Shown here piece after piece: positions 1 to 6,602 of a DNA stretch of 64,000 bases. Positions within the stretch are counted from its first letter, which is position 1. The number at the start of each line of letters is the position of its first letter. The translations under genes were made by a program, and so were the position numbers. The stretch covers positions 62,001 through 126,000 of the forward strand of contig CAVZRL010000005.1 in NCBI GenBank assembly GCA_963777775.1, in the 5' to 3' direction. The notes below the pieces were generated by a model. It made no database searches. It was not told where the DNA came from and saw only the letters and a program-made list of their open reading frames with translations. The stretch is from WHSW01 sp963777775. Its GTDB lineage: Bacteria > Actinomycetota > Thermoleophilia > Solirubrobacterales > 70-9.

Positions 1-15
1 TCTAGCCGCAAGAAA

Positions 16-36
16 CCCGCCTCCTAGAGCGGGCTT
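16..36. terminator. weak hairpin at left edge
   Basis: CCCGC and GCGGG arms (16-20 and 29-33) enclose an 8-nt loop, with GAAA before and CTT after. It could end a gene lying left of the window. The stem is short and the T tract weak. Confidence 0.3.
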
Positions 37-146
37 CGAGGTGACCTCCGCCCACACCGCTCGTCCTCGCGCCGCGCCGCCATTTGACCCACAAACCCAG
101 GCCGGGATAGGCTCCCCCCTTGGACCGCAACCAGGGAGGGGAACTG

Positions 147-1049
147 ATGCCGAATCTGCGCCGCGTGAGGCCTGCTTTGTGGATCGCCGCCGCGCTTTGT
201 GTCGCGCTTCCGGCCCCGGCGTCGGCGGAGGTGACGATAGGCAGCAACCTCAACGGTGTGGCGGCCGGAGCGACCGCTTGTGGCTCGGGATGCACGTTCG
301 CTCATGGTGCCCTGCCCCCGGCCAGCACCGCCTCGGGCGGTCTGTTGGCGCCAAGCGACGGGGTCGTGGTCCTGTGGCGGATCAAGGTCGGAGCCAGCGC
401 CTCGCCAGTCGCGCTCCGGATCACCCGGCCGGGCAACTCCAACACCCGCATCGGGGCCGGCACTGGGCCCATCGTGACTCCCGACACGAACGCCATCTCG
501 CCCTTCGCAGTGCGGGTTCCGATCCAGGCCGGTGACGCCATCGGCATCGACTGCTGCATAGGTGGCTCTCTCGCTGCGTTCGCCGCGAACGCAGGCGCGA
601 ATACTCGCGACTTCGGAGCGTCGGGACCGCTTCCAGACGGGGGCGTTTTGAGCGGAAGTGCCTCCAGAGACAACACCGAGCTGCTGATCAACGCCGACAT
701 CGAGCCCGACGCCGACAGCGACGGCTACGGTGACGAGACCCAGGACGGATGCCCGACCCGTCCCGGTGACGGCTTTTGCCCCGACACCGACCCGCCCCAG
801 ACCACGATCACCAGGGGCGCGCCGAACAAGCTTGACGCGCACAAGGTCAAGTTCGAGTTCAAGTCCTCGGAGGAGCGCGAAGCGACCTTCGAGTGCAAGC
901 TCGAGAAGAAGCCATTCAAGCCATGCTCCTCGCCCAAGAAGGTCAAGCACCTCGACAAGGGCAAGCACAGGTTCAAGGTCCGCGCGATCGACGCGGAGGG
1001 CAACGTCGATCCCTCGCCGGCCAAGGACAAGTTCAAGGTCGTGGACTGA
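147..1049 (+). CDS. secreted protein with thrombospondin-type-3-like calcium repeat
   Basis: A predicted exported protein of 300 residues. The chosen ATG follows a good ribosome site (GGGAGGGG, about 6 nt upstream); an in-frame ATG 27 bases earlier has none. An arginine-rich N-terminus, a hydrophobic stretch and an ASA motif near residue 30 form a Sec signal peptide. The middle is a beta-rich region of no recognised family. Near residues 185-205 lies DADSDGYGDETQDGCPT, a D-x-D-x-D-G calcium-binding loop like thrombospondin type 3 repeats. The C-terminal 80 residues hold a cysteine pair in a lysine-rich module (TFECKLEKKPFKPC) that I associate with surface proteins of Thermoleophilia. The role is unknown; surface attachment or a structural role is inference. 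Confidence 0.75.
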   Translation: MPNLRRVRPALWIAAALCVALPAPASAEVTIGSNLNGVAAGATACGSGCTFAHGALPPASTASGGLLAPSDGVVVLWRIKVGASASPVALRITRPGNSNTRIGAGTGPIVTPDTNAISPFAVRVPIQAGDAIGIDCCIGGSLAAFAANAGANTRDFGASGPLPDGGVLSGSASRDNTELLINADIEPDADSDGYGDETQDGCPTRPGDGFCPDTDPPQTTITRGAPNKLDAHKVKFEFKSSEEREATFECKLEKKPFKPCSSPKKVKHLDKGKHRFKVRAIDAEGNVDPSPAKDKFKVVD

Positions 1050-1064
1050 GGACGGTCGCCGCGC

Positions 1065-1070
1065 GATACT
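1065..1070 (+). promoter_or_regulatory. leaderless promoter -10 box GATACT heading array 1
   Basis: GATACT ends 9 nt before the ATG at 1080 and no Shine-Dalgarno site is visible, so transcription should start at or within about 3 nt of the start codon. The same box at nearly the same distance precedes the SnoaL-like genes at 7586 and 42716 and mutM. Confidence 0.55.
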
Positions 1071-1079
1071 GCGCAGGCG

Positions 1080-1472
1080 ATGTCGCAGGAGAACGTCGAG
1101 GTCGTGCGCCGGGTCTACAAGCTCGCTGAGGCCCGAGGAGTCGAGGGACTCTTGGAGCTCGCCACCGATGACATCGTCTGGATCAGCGACCCGCGCTTTC
1201 CCGGCGGGGGAAGGCACAACGGCAAGGAGAACGTTCGCCGCTGGTTGACAGAGCTCTGGATCTACGACGAGGTCTCGATCGACGTCGAGGAGATCATTGA
1301 CCTCGACGACCGGGCACTGGGCATTACCCAATGCCGCGGTGCCCCCGCGGATGCCCCTCCGGTGGATTGGACGTGGTGCCATCTCGTCGCGTTCAGAGAT
1401 GGACTGATCAGTCAGGCGCAAAGCTTTCTTGATCGAGCGGAAGCCCTCGAAGCCGCCGGGCTGTCGGAGTAG
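1080..1472 (+). CDS. SnoaL-like (NTF2 fold) protein, array 1 cassette 1
   Basis: A 130-residue protein of the SnoaL-like/NTF2 superfamily, cone-shaped alpha+beta folds that serve as small-molecule isomerases, hydrolases or non-enzymatic binding domains; the substrate cannot be told from sequence. It starts MSQENVEVVRR, ends EALEAAGLSE and has the family's central W-x-x-D/E-F-R-D-G segment (AFRDGLISQAQSF). Start: the ATG in the conserved head, behind a GATACT box. It is the first of three head-to-tail genes. Its stop is separated from the next ATG by only GCG, and the GGAG in its last codons is the likely ribosome site for the next gene. Confidence 0.85.
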   Translation: MSQENVEVVRRVYKLAEARGVEGLLELATDDIVWISDPRFPGGGRHNGKENVRRWLTELWIYDEVSIDVEEIIDLDDRALGITQCRGAPADAPPVDWTWCHLVAFRDGLISQAQSFLDRAEALEAAGLSE

Positions 1473-1492
1473 GCGATGTCGCAGGAGAACGT
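1443..1492 (+). repeat. cassette junction repeat J1
   Basis: A 50-bp junction spanning the last ten codons of one SnoaL-like gene, the TAG, GCG and the first 17 bases of the next. It is identical to the junctions at 45773-45822 and 45371-45420 (reverse strand) apart from one base in the latter. It includes the ribosome site GGAG at 1466-1469, 6 nt from the next ATG. Confidence 0.85.
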
Positions 1493-1877
1493 GGAGATCG
1501 TGCGCCAATGTTTGGAGGCCTACGCAAACGGCGAGATTGAGGACATGCTCGCGTATGTCGATCCGGAGGGCGAGCTTCACTCCGCGATCATCGGCGGCGC
1601 CGAGGCCAAGGTGTTTCGAGGGCACGACGGATTTCGCAGGTGGCTTGCCGAAACAAGGGAGAGCTTCGATGAACTCAGTACCGAGTTGACGGAGTACCGC
1701 GACCTGGGTGATCGAATCGTCGCATTCGGCCACATTCATGCCCGTGGCCGCGGGAGCGGGCTGGAGATCGACTCCCCCACGGGTTGGGTATTCACGGTGC
1801 GACGCGGCAAGGTAGTGAGGGCTGAAGGGTTTCTGAGTCGGTCCGAGACCCTCGAAGCCGCCGGGCTGTCGGAGTAG
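1476..1877 (+). CDS. SnoaL-like (NTF2 fold) protein, array 1 cassette 2
   Basis: 133 residues, same family and same head (MSQENVEIVRQ) and tail (ETLEAAGLSE) as its neighbours, but the middle is divergent. It has the family landmarks: a GHDGFRRW segment near residue 45 and RGRGSGLEID before the last strands. Translation is probably initiated from GGAG in the tail of cassette 1. The stop is followed by a 6-nt spacer (CTCACG) instead of the usual GCG. No catalytic residues can be assigned. Confidence 0.85.
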   Translation: MSQENVEIVRQCLEAYANGEIEDMLAYVDPEGELHSAIIGGAEAKVFRGHDGFRRWLAETRESFDELSTELTEYRDLGDRIVAFGHIHARGRGSGLEIDSPTGWVFTVRRGKVVRAEGFLSRSETLEAAGLSE

Positions 1878-1900
1878 CTCACGATGTCGCAGGAGAACGT
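1848..1900 (+). repeat. cassette junction repeat J2 (3 nt longer)
   Basis: Same junction as J1 with ACC instead of GCC at its left end and a 6-nt rather than 3-nt spacer between TAG and ATG. This is the only junction in the window with a longer spacer. Confidence 0.8.
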
Positions 1901-2282
1901 CGAGCGCTACCGCCAGGGCGTCGATGCCTTCAACCGACGCGATCGGGACGCGTTCCTGGCACTCGCCGACCCCGCAGTGGTCGGGGTTTCCCGCGTTCTC
2001 GCCATCCAGGGCGGCAGTTGGGAAGGACACGATGGCACCACGGAGTGGTGGAACGACCTGCTCGGGGTCTTCCCGGACTTCAAGATCGAGATCGTCTGGG
2101 TGCGCGACGCGGGGAACCTGACGATCTCCGAGCTGCGCAATCAAGCCCACGGCGAAGGCAGCGCCGCCCCCCTTGACGAGCAGGTGTGGCAGGTCACTGA
2201 GTGGCGTGATGGACTGGTGGTCCGGTGGCAGATGTACGCAACCCAGCACGAAGCCCTCGAAGCCGCCGGGCTTTCGGAGTAG
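1884..2282 (+). CDS. SnoaL-like (NTF2 fold) protein, array 1 cassette 3
   Basis: 132 residues. Head MSQENVERYRQ, tail EALEAAGLSE. The middle (GHDGTTEWWNDLLGVFPDF, then EWRDGLVVRWQMY) matches the SnoaL-like/polyketide-cyclase pattern. The tail differs by one silent base from the usual DNA (CTTTCG for CTGTCG). The next cassette starts 3 nt after the stop but is broken after five codons of the shared head. Confidence 0.85.
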   Translation: MSQENVERYRQGVDAFNRRDRDAFLALADPAVVGVSRVLAIQGGSWEGHDGTTEWWNDLLGVFPDFKIEIVWVRDAGNLTISELRNQAHGEGSAAPLDEQVWQVTEWRDGLVVRWQMYATQHEALEAAGLSE

Positions 2283-2301
2283 GCGATGTCGCAGGAGAAC
2301 G
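2253..2301 (+). repeat. cassette junction repeat J3
   Basis: Full tail-spacer-head junction at the right end of array 1. Identity stops at AACG, after which the sequence is unrelated, so the fourth head has lost its body. Confidence 0.8.
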
Positions 2302-2456
2302 GCGCGAGCGATCACCGATCCCGCTCGCCGAGCGGCTCAGGGTACGCGGCTGACGCGCTCCGGTGGGGCGTCCGGCCTAGCCGGCGGGTTGGGCGGAGCC
2401 CCGGGGGGCCGGCCCACCCGGCCCCCCGGATCCACTTGCTTGTTGGCTCTTGCTAG
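2286..2456 (+). pseudogene. truncated cassette head fused to unrelated sequence
   Basis: The reading frame opens with MSQEN, identical at DNA level to the cassette heads, then continues into low-complexity arginine/proline-rich sequence with no SnoaL character, runs through the hairpin at 2401-2429 and stops at a TAG shared with the convergent gene. I read it as the scar of a cassette lost by deletion or of an incomplete insertion, not as a functional gene. Confidence 0.6.
2401..2429. terminator. perfect 12-bp stem hairpin between convergent genes
   Basis: Arms CCGGGGGGCCGG and CCGGCCCCCCGG around a 5-nt loop, located between array 1 (plus) and the convergent minus-strand gene at 2453-2920. 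There is no strong T tract, so a bidirectional hairpin terminator of GC-rich type is inferred. Confidence 0.5.
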
Positions 2457-2920
2457 CCCTCGAGGCAGTACGCGTAGGCGGTGATGGTGTCCCCAGGGGC
2501 GCTCGCGAACCCATCGGCCCGCCAGCCGTTGCCATCTCGCTGGTCCCGCTCGGCGAAGACGTTCCCGGTCGGCTGACCCCGGAAGCCACCGCTGATCACC
2601 GTGCTCCCCGAGGGGCACTCCGCCGTCGCCGTGATCGACGGCGACACGGTCGCGGTCGTCGTTTCCTCGACCTCGGTGATCCCGGCGAGCTTCGACCCGC
2701 TGATCGCCCCGTCGGCGAGATCGCCGCCGGTGAGGCTTGCGTCCTTGACCTTGTTTGAGTTGACTGCGTCCTTGGCCAGCTTCTTGCCGGTCACGGCCGC
2801 CTTCTTGATGTCGCTGGTGTCGATCTTCGTTGCCGCATACGCGCCGCCTGCCAGCGCCACGAACAGGGCGACCAAGGAGATCACGAGCGCCGGCGAGGGC
2901 CGCCACTTGAGGTTGGACAT
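2453..2920 (-). CDS. secreted protein with repeated KK motifs (Thermoleophilia-type)
   Basis: 155 residues starting at the third of three consecutive ATGs, which is best spaced from the GGGAGG ribosome site. An N-terminal membrane/signal segment (VISLVALFVALAGGAYA) is followed by short pseudo-repeats (DTSDIKKAAVTGKKLAKDA, then SNKVKDASLTGGDLADGAIS), a pattern I recall from many exported proteins of Thermoleophilia. The C-terminal half is beta-rich with two cysteines (residues about 106 and 153) that may form a disulfide. The function is unknown. It converges on array 1. Confidence 0.7.
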   Translation of the reverse strand: MSNLKWRPSPALVISLVALFVALAGGAYAATKIDTSDIKKAAVTGKKLAKDAVNSNKVKDASLTGGDLADGAISGSKLAGITEVEETTTATVSPSITATAECPSGSTVISGGFRGQPTGNVFAERDQRDGNGWRADGFASAPGDTITAYAYCLEG

Positions 2921-3155
2921 CATCATCCTCCCTTTCGATCGGTTAGCCGAGCGCACGAAAGACCCGCCCCCTTGAGCAGATCGCGCCCGGCGGTCGTTGG
3001 GAGGACCCTATCCGCACTCGGGGGCGCCTGCACGGGCCGCGGGCCTGGGTCAATCGGGCTCGAAGCCGCCCACCCGGGAGCCCGCGCGCGATCTCAGTGG
3101 CACTTCTCGGGACCTATTCGGGACACGCTTCACGATCTAGAGCGCGCCGGCGATG

Positions 3156-3180
3156 AAGAAAACCCCGCCTGAGCGGGGCG
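3156..3180 (-). terminator. rho-independent terminator of tRNA gene
   Basis: CCCCGC-CTGA-GCGGGG stem-loop with an A-rich run on its left, which becomes a T run on the minus strand directly downstream of the tRNA. Confidence 0.7.
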
Positions 3181-3187
3181 TTCTCGA

Positions 3188-3261
3188 TGGGCCGGGTTGG
3201 ATTCGAACCAACGTCTAACGGATTATGAGTCCGCTGCTCTGACCAGCTGAGCTACCGGCCC
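3188..3261 (-). tRNA. tRNA with CAU anticodon (elongator Met, or Ile2 with lysidine)
   Basis: 74 nt. The acceptor stem GGGCCGG pairs with CCGGCCC, discriminator A, no encoded CCA. D-arm GCTCAGCTGGTCAGAGC, anticodon loop CTCATAA, T-loop GGTTCGAATCC. A CAU anticodon in an elongator body could be Met or, if modified by TilS, Ile; I prefer Met. The 5' 40 bases are duplicated at 7177-7218, which shows that the gene is the integration site of the adjacent element. Confidence 0.9.
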
Positions 3262-3263
3262 TG
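3222..3263. repeat. att site, tRNA side (42 bp)
   Basis: Identical to 7177-7218 at every one of 42 positions. It spans tRNA bases 1-40 plus two flanking bases and lies inside the intact tRNA gene. Confidence 0.85.
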
Positions 3264-3316
3264 ACCGCATGCTGAAGCGGTTTACGCGTCCTCCCCGCCC
3301 CGCTCAGATCGTCGAA

Positions 3317-3337
3317 TTGCTAACCGATTGCTAACCG
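3317..3337 (+). repeat. tandem TTGCTAACCG repeats near left att
   Basis: Two direct copies of TTGCTAACCG at 3317-3326 and 3328-3337, one helical turn apart, just beyond the 3' end of the integrase gene. A matching pair in the same orientation lies at 7039-7060. These are candidate arm-type binding sites for the integrase. Confidence 0.55.
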
Positions 3338-3343
3338 GCGGTT

Positions 3344-4039
3344 TCACTCGAGCAGTTTCGCGACCTTCGCGGCGGTCTCCTCTTCGAGCGCCGGCACGCT
3401 GGCCGCGTAGACGTCCATCGTGAACGCGGTGCTCGCATGACCCAATCGCTCCGAGACCGTTTTCGGGTTGGCTCCACTCTGAAGCATCATGCTCGCCGCC
3501 CCATGTCTGAGATCGTGCACGCGGATGCGCGGGGCATCGAGAACGCGCTGGTGGCGGTCGAACATCTGCGAGAACGAGTCCGGCCTTACCGGCTCGCCGA
3601 GAGGGTCCGTGAAGATCAGCCCATCCGGCGCCGGGCGCCCGAGTCCGAGCGCGATCCGCTCCTCGAGCTGGCGGCGGCGGTGGGCTTCGAGGATCGCCAG
3701 GCTGCGCTCGTCAAGTGCCAGGTTGCGCCGGGCGCGCTTGGTCTTCGGCTCGGTGAACGCGAGCTCGGTCCCGCGTTGGGTCAGCGAGCGCACCACGGCG
3801 AGCCGGCGGGTCTCGCGGTTGAGGTCGGTCCAGCGCAAGCCGAGAGCTTCACCTCTGCGCAGACCGGCGGTGCCGAGCAGCCACCAGCACCCATAGAGAC
3901 GATCCTGCTCGACCACGGCGAGAAAGTCGCGCAGCTGCTCCGCGCTCCACACCGATAGCTCTTTGCGCGCCACCCTCGGCGGCGTCGCCGCTGCCGCGAC
4001 GTTGCGCGTCACGAGGTCGTTCCTTGTCGCATCGCGCAA
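3344..4039 (-). pseudogene. tyrosine recombinase, N-terminally truncated integrase
   Basis: 231 residues from a TTG codon (RDATRNDLVTRNVA). The catalytic domain is complete: first Arg in TAGLRRGEALGLRW, HDLRHGAASMML (H-x-x-R), LGHAS (second His) and the nucleophile Tyr in FTMDVYAAS. Family integrases have another ~140 residues with a SAM-like core-binding domain. Here homology-like sequence in frame extends only to about 4082, where a TAA is met, and beyond it the sequence is unrelated. The core-binding domain is therefore lost and the gene is probably inactive. It lies directly next to the tRNA attachment site, as integrases usually do. Confidence 0.8.
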
Positions 4040-4120
4040 GCTGCGGTGAGCGACTACATGGACATGGCGAACCGAGCTTTACGGTCTTGAGCGGCCTGGA
4101 CTGAGACGGTCGCGGGTAAA

Positions 4121-4159
4121 GGGGCGGCGGCGTTTTCCTCCTAGAGGCGTCGCCGCCCC
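4121..4159. terminator. long hairpin 5' of the HNH gene trio
   Basis: GGGGCGGCGGCG pairs with CGTCGCCGCCCC (one mismatch) around a 15-nt loop containing TTTT. It sits at the truncation point between the integrase fragment and the gene at 4188. It could be a terminator or a scar-associated hairpin. Confidence 0.4.
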
Positions 4160-4187
4160 GCTTCGTACAAACGAGAAGGAGCCACGA

Positions 4188-4424
4188 ATGGGGAACTTCA
4201 GTCGCAAACAGATCGACGCGATCGACGCGCTCTGTGCTGTCTACCCGAGCGGGATCTGGATTGAGGAAGAAGGCCGTGCTGTCTTCGACTCGCTGATCGA
4301 CCGCGGCTCGGGCCTGGTCGAGTTGATCGACTCAGGCGAAACCCCAGACGGCACCGCCTACCGACTCAGCGATGCGGGTGCCGAGGCGTTCCGTGAGAAC
4401 GCTCAGCACGCAGACCGCAATTGA
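4188..4424 (+). CDS. small hypothetical protein, HNH operon
   Basis: 78 residues, start ATG behind AGAAGGAGCC (strong ribosome site). Acidic, no membrane segment or cysteine pair. The composition (SRKQIDAIDALCAVYPSGIW, then GTAYRLSDAGAEAFR) suggests a small winged-helix-like fold, but I recognise no family. Its stop overlaps the TTG start of the next gene (ATTGA), so the trio 4188-4977 is probably translated in a coupled manner. Confidence 0.6.
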   Translation: MGNFSRKQIDAIDALCAVYPSGIWIEEEGRAVFDSLIDRGSGLVELIDSGETPDGTAYRLSDAGAEAFRENAQHADRN

Positions 4425-4627
4425 CCGCAGCGCTCGCCATGCGCCCCGAGCTAGATCGGCTGAGGTGCGATGCGCCTGACTGCGACTGCGACGACGACGA
4501 GATCGTGCTCGGCTCGGTCTGCCATCCCGGCGCGCCAGTGTGGGCGGTCTATGCGAACGGCGGCGAGCTGACGCTTCGGTGCTCGGAGTGCGACGAGGTC
4601 GTGCTCACGATCGCGGTGGCCGGCTGA
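4421..4627 (+). CDS. small cysteine-containing protein, HNH operon
   Basis: 68 residues from a TTG that overlaps the previous stop. Contains CDAPDCDCDDDE near residue 15 and CSECDEVV near residue 55, so two cysteine clusters fit a small zinc-binding fold. Its TGA overlaps the ATG of the HNH gene (TGATG). No named family is recognised. The tight coupling on both sides argues that it is real and works with the nuclease module. Confidence 0.6.
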   Translation: MTAALAMRPELDRLRCDAPDCDCDDDEIVLGSVCHPGAPVWAVYANGGELTLRCSECDEVVLTIAVAG

Positions 4628-4977
4628 TGCCGCTCTTCGTCTGCGCCGAGGACGGTTGTCCCAACCCCGCGACCGGCCGAGGACGTTGCGACGAGCATCG
4701 CAAAGCCCTCGAGCGAGAGCGCTCGCGCCAGCGACGGGCCGATCCCGACAAGGGCGCCAGGGTCAAGCTCTACCACTCGAAGAAGTGGCAGACGACCCGA
4801 AAGGCGATCCTGTTCAGGGATCCGATCTGCCGAGTCTGCACCAAGGCGCTGAGCACCGAGGTCGATCACATCACCCCGCTGAGCCAGGGCGGCGCTCCGT
4901 GGGACGTCGCGAATCTGCAGGGGATCTGCGGCCCGTGCCATGTCCGCAAGTCCGGTGCCGAGGGACGGGCGGCGTGA
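4627..4977 (+). CDS. HNH endonuclease
   Basis: 116 residues. Metal-dependent DNA nuclease of the HNH type, in phages often encoded near packaging genes. An N-terminal C-x4-C-x5-C knuckle (CAEDGCPNPATGRGRC), a basic stretch, then FRDPICRVC, EVDHITPLSQGG (the catalytic DH of the first H) and NLQGICGPCHVRKS (N and last H with structural cysteines). Start: ATG overlapping the previous TGA; a longer reading frame in another phase is a shadow. Position inside the tRNA-integrated element suggests a phage-satellite origin. Confidence 0.85.
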   Translation: MPLFVCAEDGCPNPATGRGRCDEHRKALERERSRQRRADPDKGARVKLYHSKKWQTTRKAILFRDPICRVCTKALSTEVDHITPLSQGGAPWDVANLQGICGPCHVRKSGAEGRAA

Positions 4978-4980
4978 CCG

Positions 4981-5015
4981 GCGGGCACCCGCGTTCGCTC
5001 GCTGCGGGTGCCCGC
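4981..5015. terminator. 12-bp perfect hairpin after HNH gene
   Basis: GCGGGCACCCGC and GCGGGTGCCCGC arms around an 11-nt loop, directly after the HNH stop and followed by GGTTATTC. It is a likely terminator for the plus-strand trio and for the convergent gene at 5094. Confidence 0.6.
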
Positions 5016-5093
5016 CCGGTTATTCAGTTAGGTGCCAGCGGCGCGGGCTATGCCGCTGTAGGCGATCACGCCCCACGCCGCCCAGACCGGGAT

Positions 5094-5474
5094 TCAGTGC
5101 GTATCGATCCTTTTCGTGCGATCGCCGCCGCAGACGAAGGTCGTCCCGGCGGTGTCTTCCTTGCTGCGCACCACCTGGGCGTAGTAGAAGCCGTGCGACC
5201 CGCTACTGGGGATCTTCCACACGCCGTGGCGGTTGGACGTGTCCCTTCCGGCCAGATCCCCGTTAACGCCTTCGCCCTTGAGGAGGAGCTTCACCCTGCG
5301 GTCGACCTCGCAGGCGTGTTTCCTGGACTCGACGCTCCCTTTCAACAGATGTTCGTGAGTGTTCTCGCCCACCGTGATCGTGGACTTCACCGTCTGGCCG
5401 GCAAGCGCCGGTAACGCCACCGCACCCGCCGCCAGCACGCCCACCGCCAAGACCGCGATTCGTCCGTTCCTCAT
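5094..5474 (-). CDS. small secreted protein, paralogue A
   Basis: 126 residues with a clear signal peptide (GVLAAGAVALPALAGQ, cleavage near residue 26). The mature part has about 100 residues with two conserved cysteines (HACEVDRRVKLLLKGEG and TTFVCGGDRTKR). It is a paralogue of 5663-6064: both share HL-x-G-x-V, C-E-V-x-RRV-x-L, G-x-W-x-I and FVC-x-x-D-R. The fold resembles small beta-sandwich proteins widespread in Thermoleophilia. Extracellular, role unknown. Carried by the integrated element. RBS AGAGAGGGAA precedes the ATG. Confidence 0.7.
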   Translation of the reverse strand: MRNGRIAVLAVGVLAAGAVALPALAGQTVKSTITVGENTHEHLLKGSVESRKHACEVDRRVKLLLKGEGVNGDLAGRDTSNRHGVWKIPSSGSHGFYYAQVVRSKEDTAGTTFVCGGDRTKRIDTH

Positions 5475-5526
5475 GAGAACTTCCCTCTCTGATCTTGGAT
5501 CGCCCCGGTGCGATCCTTCGTTCCGC

Positions 5527-5558
5527 AGGCTCCCACACGGCGGTATACGCTCGGTACA
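5527..5558 (-). promoter_or_regulatory. shared upstream element of the two secreted paralogues, copy A
   Basis: 32 bp that match 6095-6126 with three differences, upstream of both paralogues. It contains CGGTATACGCTCGGTA. This copy lies 53 nt before its start codon. Confidence 0.55.
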
Positions 5559-5662
5559 TCCCGCCCCGTATCTCGCTATGGCCGTGGCGTAGCTGAGTAG
5601 GAGCTCTGGAAAGGCCAGAACGCGCCGCGCCTACTCCCGCAGCCTGGCGGCTTCGGGGCGGA

Positions 5663-6064
5663 TTACCGGACCGTCCAGATCGGCGAGCGGTCGCTGATGC
5701 ACACGAACCCATCGCCCACCTTGCGCGTCACCTTGGCATACACGCGCCACCCAGCCTTGACAGGAAGCGAACCTTGGGGGACCCCCAAGCCCCAGGTACC
5801 CGCCCCCGTTAAGCGCCAGCGGCCCCCGCTTCGAACAGCGACGATCTTGCGATCCGCCCCGGGCTTCTGCTTGAACAGGGTCACCCGTCGCCCAACCTCG
5901 CACTTCCTCCCGCCGCCTGAATACACGTGGCCCCAGATAAGATGCCCGCGGGCCTCGGTGATCGTCAGCTTCGTGTTGTACGTGGCCGCCGCCGCCGTCT
6001 GCGTCCCGAGCGCCATCACCCCAGCCGCAGCCACGCCAATCACAATCCCAAATCGCTTACCCAT
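5663..6064 (-). CDS. small secreted protein, paralogue B
   Basis: 133 residues from the ATG preceded by GAAGGGAAGG; an upstream in-frame ATG 42 bases earlier lacks a ribosome site. Signal peptide RFGIVIGVAAAGVMALG-x-AAAA. The mature part has cysteines in GRKCEVGRRVTLFKQKPG and GFVCISDRSP, the same positions as paralogue A, and ends IWTVR. Duplication of the gene with its upstream element inside the same small integrated element suggests a selected, perhaps host-surface-related function. No enzymatic motif. Confidence 0.7.
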   Translation of the reverse strand: MGKRFGIVIGVAAAGVMALGTQTAAAATYNTKLTITEARGHLIWGHVYSGGGRKCEVGRRVTLFKQKPGADRKIVAVRSGGRWRLTGAGTWGLGVPQGSLPVKAGWRVYAKVTRKVGDGFVCISDRSPIWTVR

Positions 6065-6094
6065 GTCGTCCTTCCCTTCTGCTTGACAGCCAGA

Positions 6095-6126
6095 AGGCTC
6101 CAACATGGCGGTATACGCTCGGTATA
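6095..6126 (-). promoter_or_regulatory. shared upstream element, copy B
   Basis: It holds two direct CGGTATACG copies 11 bp apart (one helical turn), 31 nt before the start codon of paralogue B. Copy A keeps the first half and has a degraded second half. The layout suggests a dimeric regulator site overlapping the promoter. Confidence 0.55.
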
Positions 6127-6404
6127 CGCGGGCCGGGCTAGGCGTGGTCTAGGCGTGCGAGCGTTTTTAGAGAGCGGGGGGAGGGTGCGCGACCCGCGTC
6201 AGAGCGTCGCAGGACGGCCCGGGTAGCCGACTGCGAAAAAAACGACCTGTTATTCAGGACTCAAACGTCGACGCGGACGCGGTCTCGGCACCCGCGTCGT
6301 CGCTTCTCGTGCGTCGAGGGCCGGGCAAGGGGCGCGACAGTGGAAACGTCGTCGAAAGCACTGATCGCGCTCGCCCGGCGCCGTGCGCGCTAGGCTGCGC
6401 GGCG
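6127..6404. other. non-coding stretch inside the element
   Basis: Between the divergent genes at 6064 (minus) and 6405 (plus). Apart from the GTATAC element at its left end I see no gene. A run of AAAAAAA at 6236-6242 in GC-rich surroundings is the only notable compositional feature. Confidence 0.4.
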
Positions 6405-6578
6405 ATGCGAGAGCAATTGACGAGCCTCCCGTACCTGGTCCGCATGGTGCTGTGGGCGGTGGCGATCATGCTGGCGTTCATCGTGATCGGGTTCATCGCC
6501 GCCTCGCTTATCAAGCCGGCCACGGCGCACGCGGCTCCGTACCCGACCGAGACGGCGTATGCGAACTCGATCCTCTAA
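6405..6578 (+). CDS. small single-pass membrane protein
   Basis: 57 residues. MREQLTSLPYLVRMV is followed by a strong hydrophobic segment (WAVAIMLAFIVIGFIAASLI, residues 16-35) and a short polar tail. I chose the internal ATG because the preceding 32 codons are arginine/proline-rich and look like antisense shadow. No family recognised. It could be a holin-like or anchor peptide of the integrated element; that is speculation. Confidence 0.5.
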   Translation: MREQLTSLPYLVRMVLWAVAIMLAFIVIGFIAASLIKPATAHAAPYPTETAYANSIL

Positions 6579-6602
6579 CCGCGTCCGCCACCGGATCGTC
6601 GC

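Noticed and set aside
24..2315. 763-codon open frame on the minus strand antisense to array 1, with a repeated HDLDVLLRHRLLRQPGGFEG motif
   Set aside because: The repeated peptide is the reverse complement of the cassette junction. Codon bias and family matches are all on the plus strand; it is an antisense shadow.
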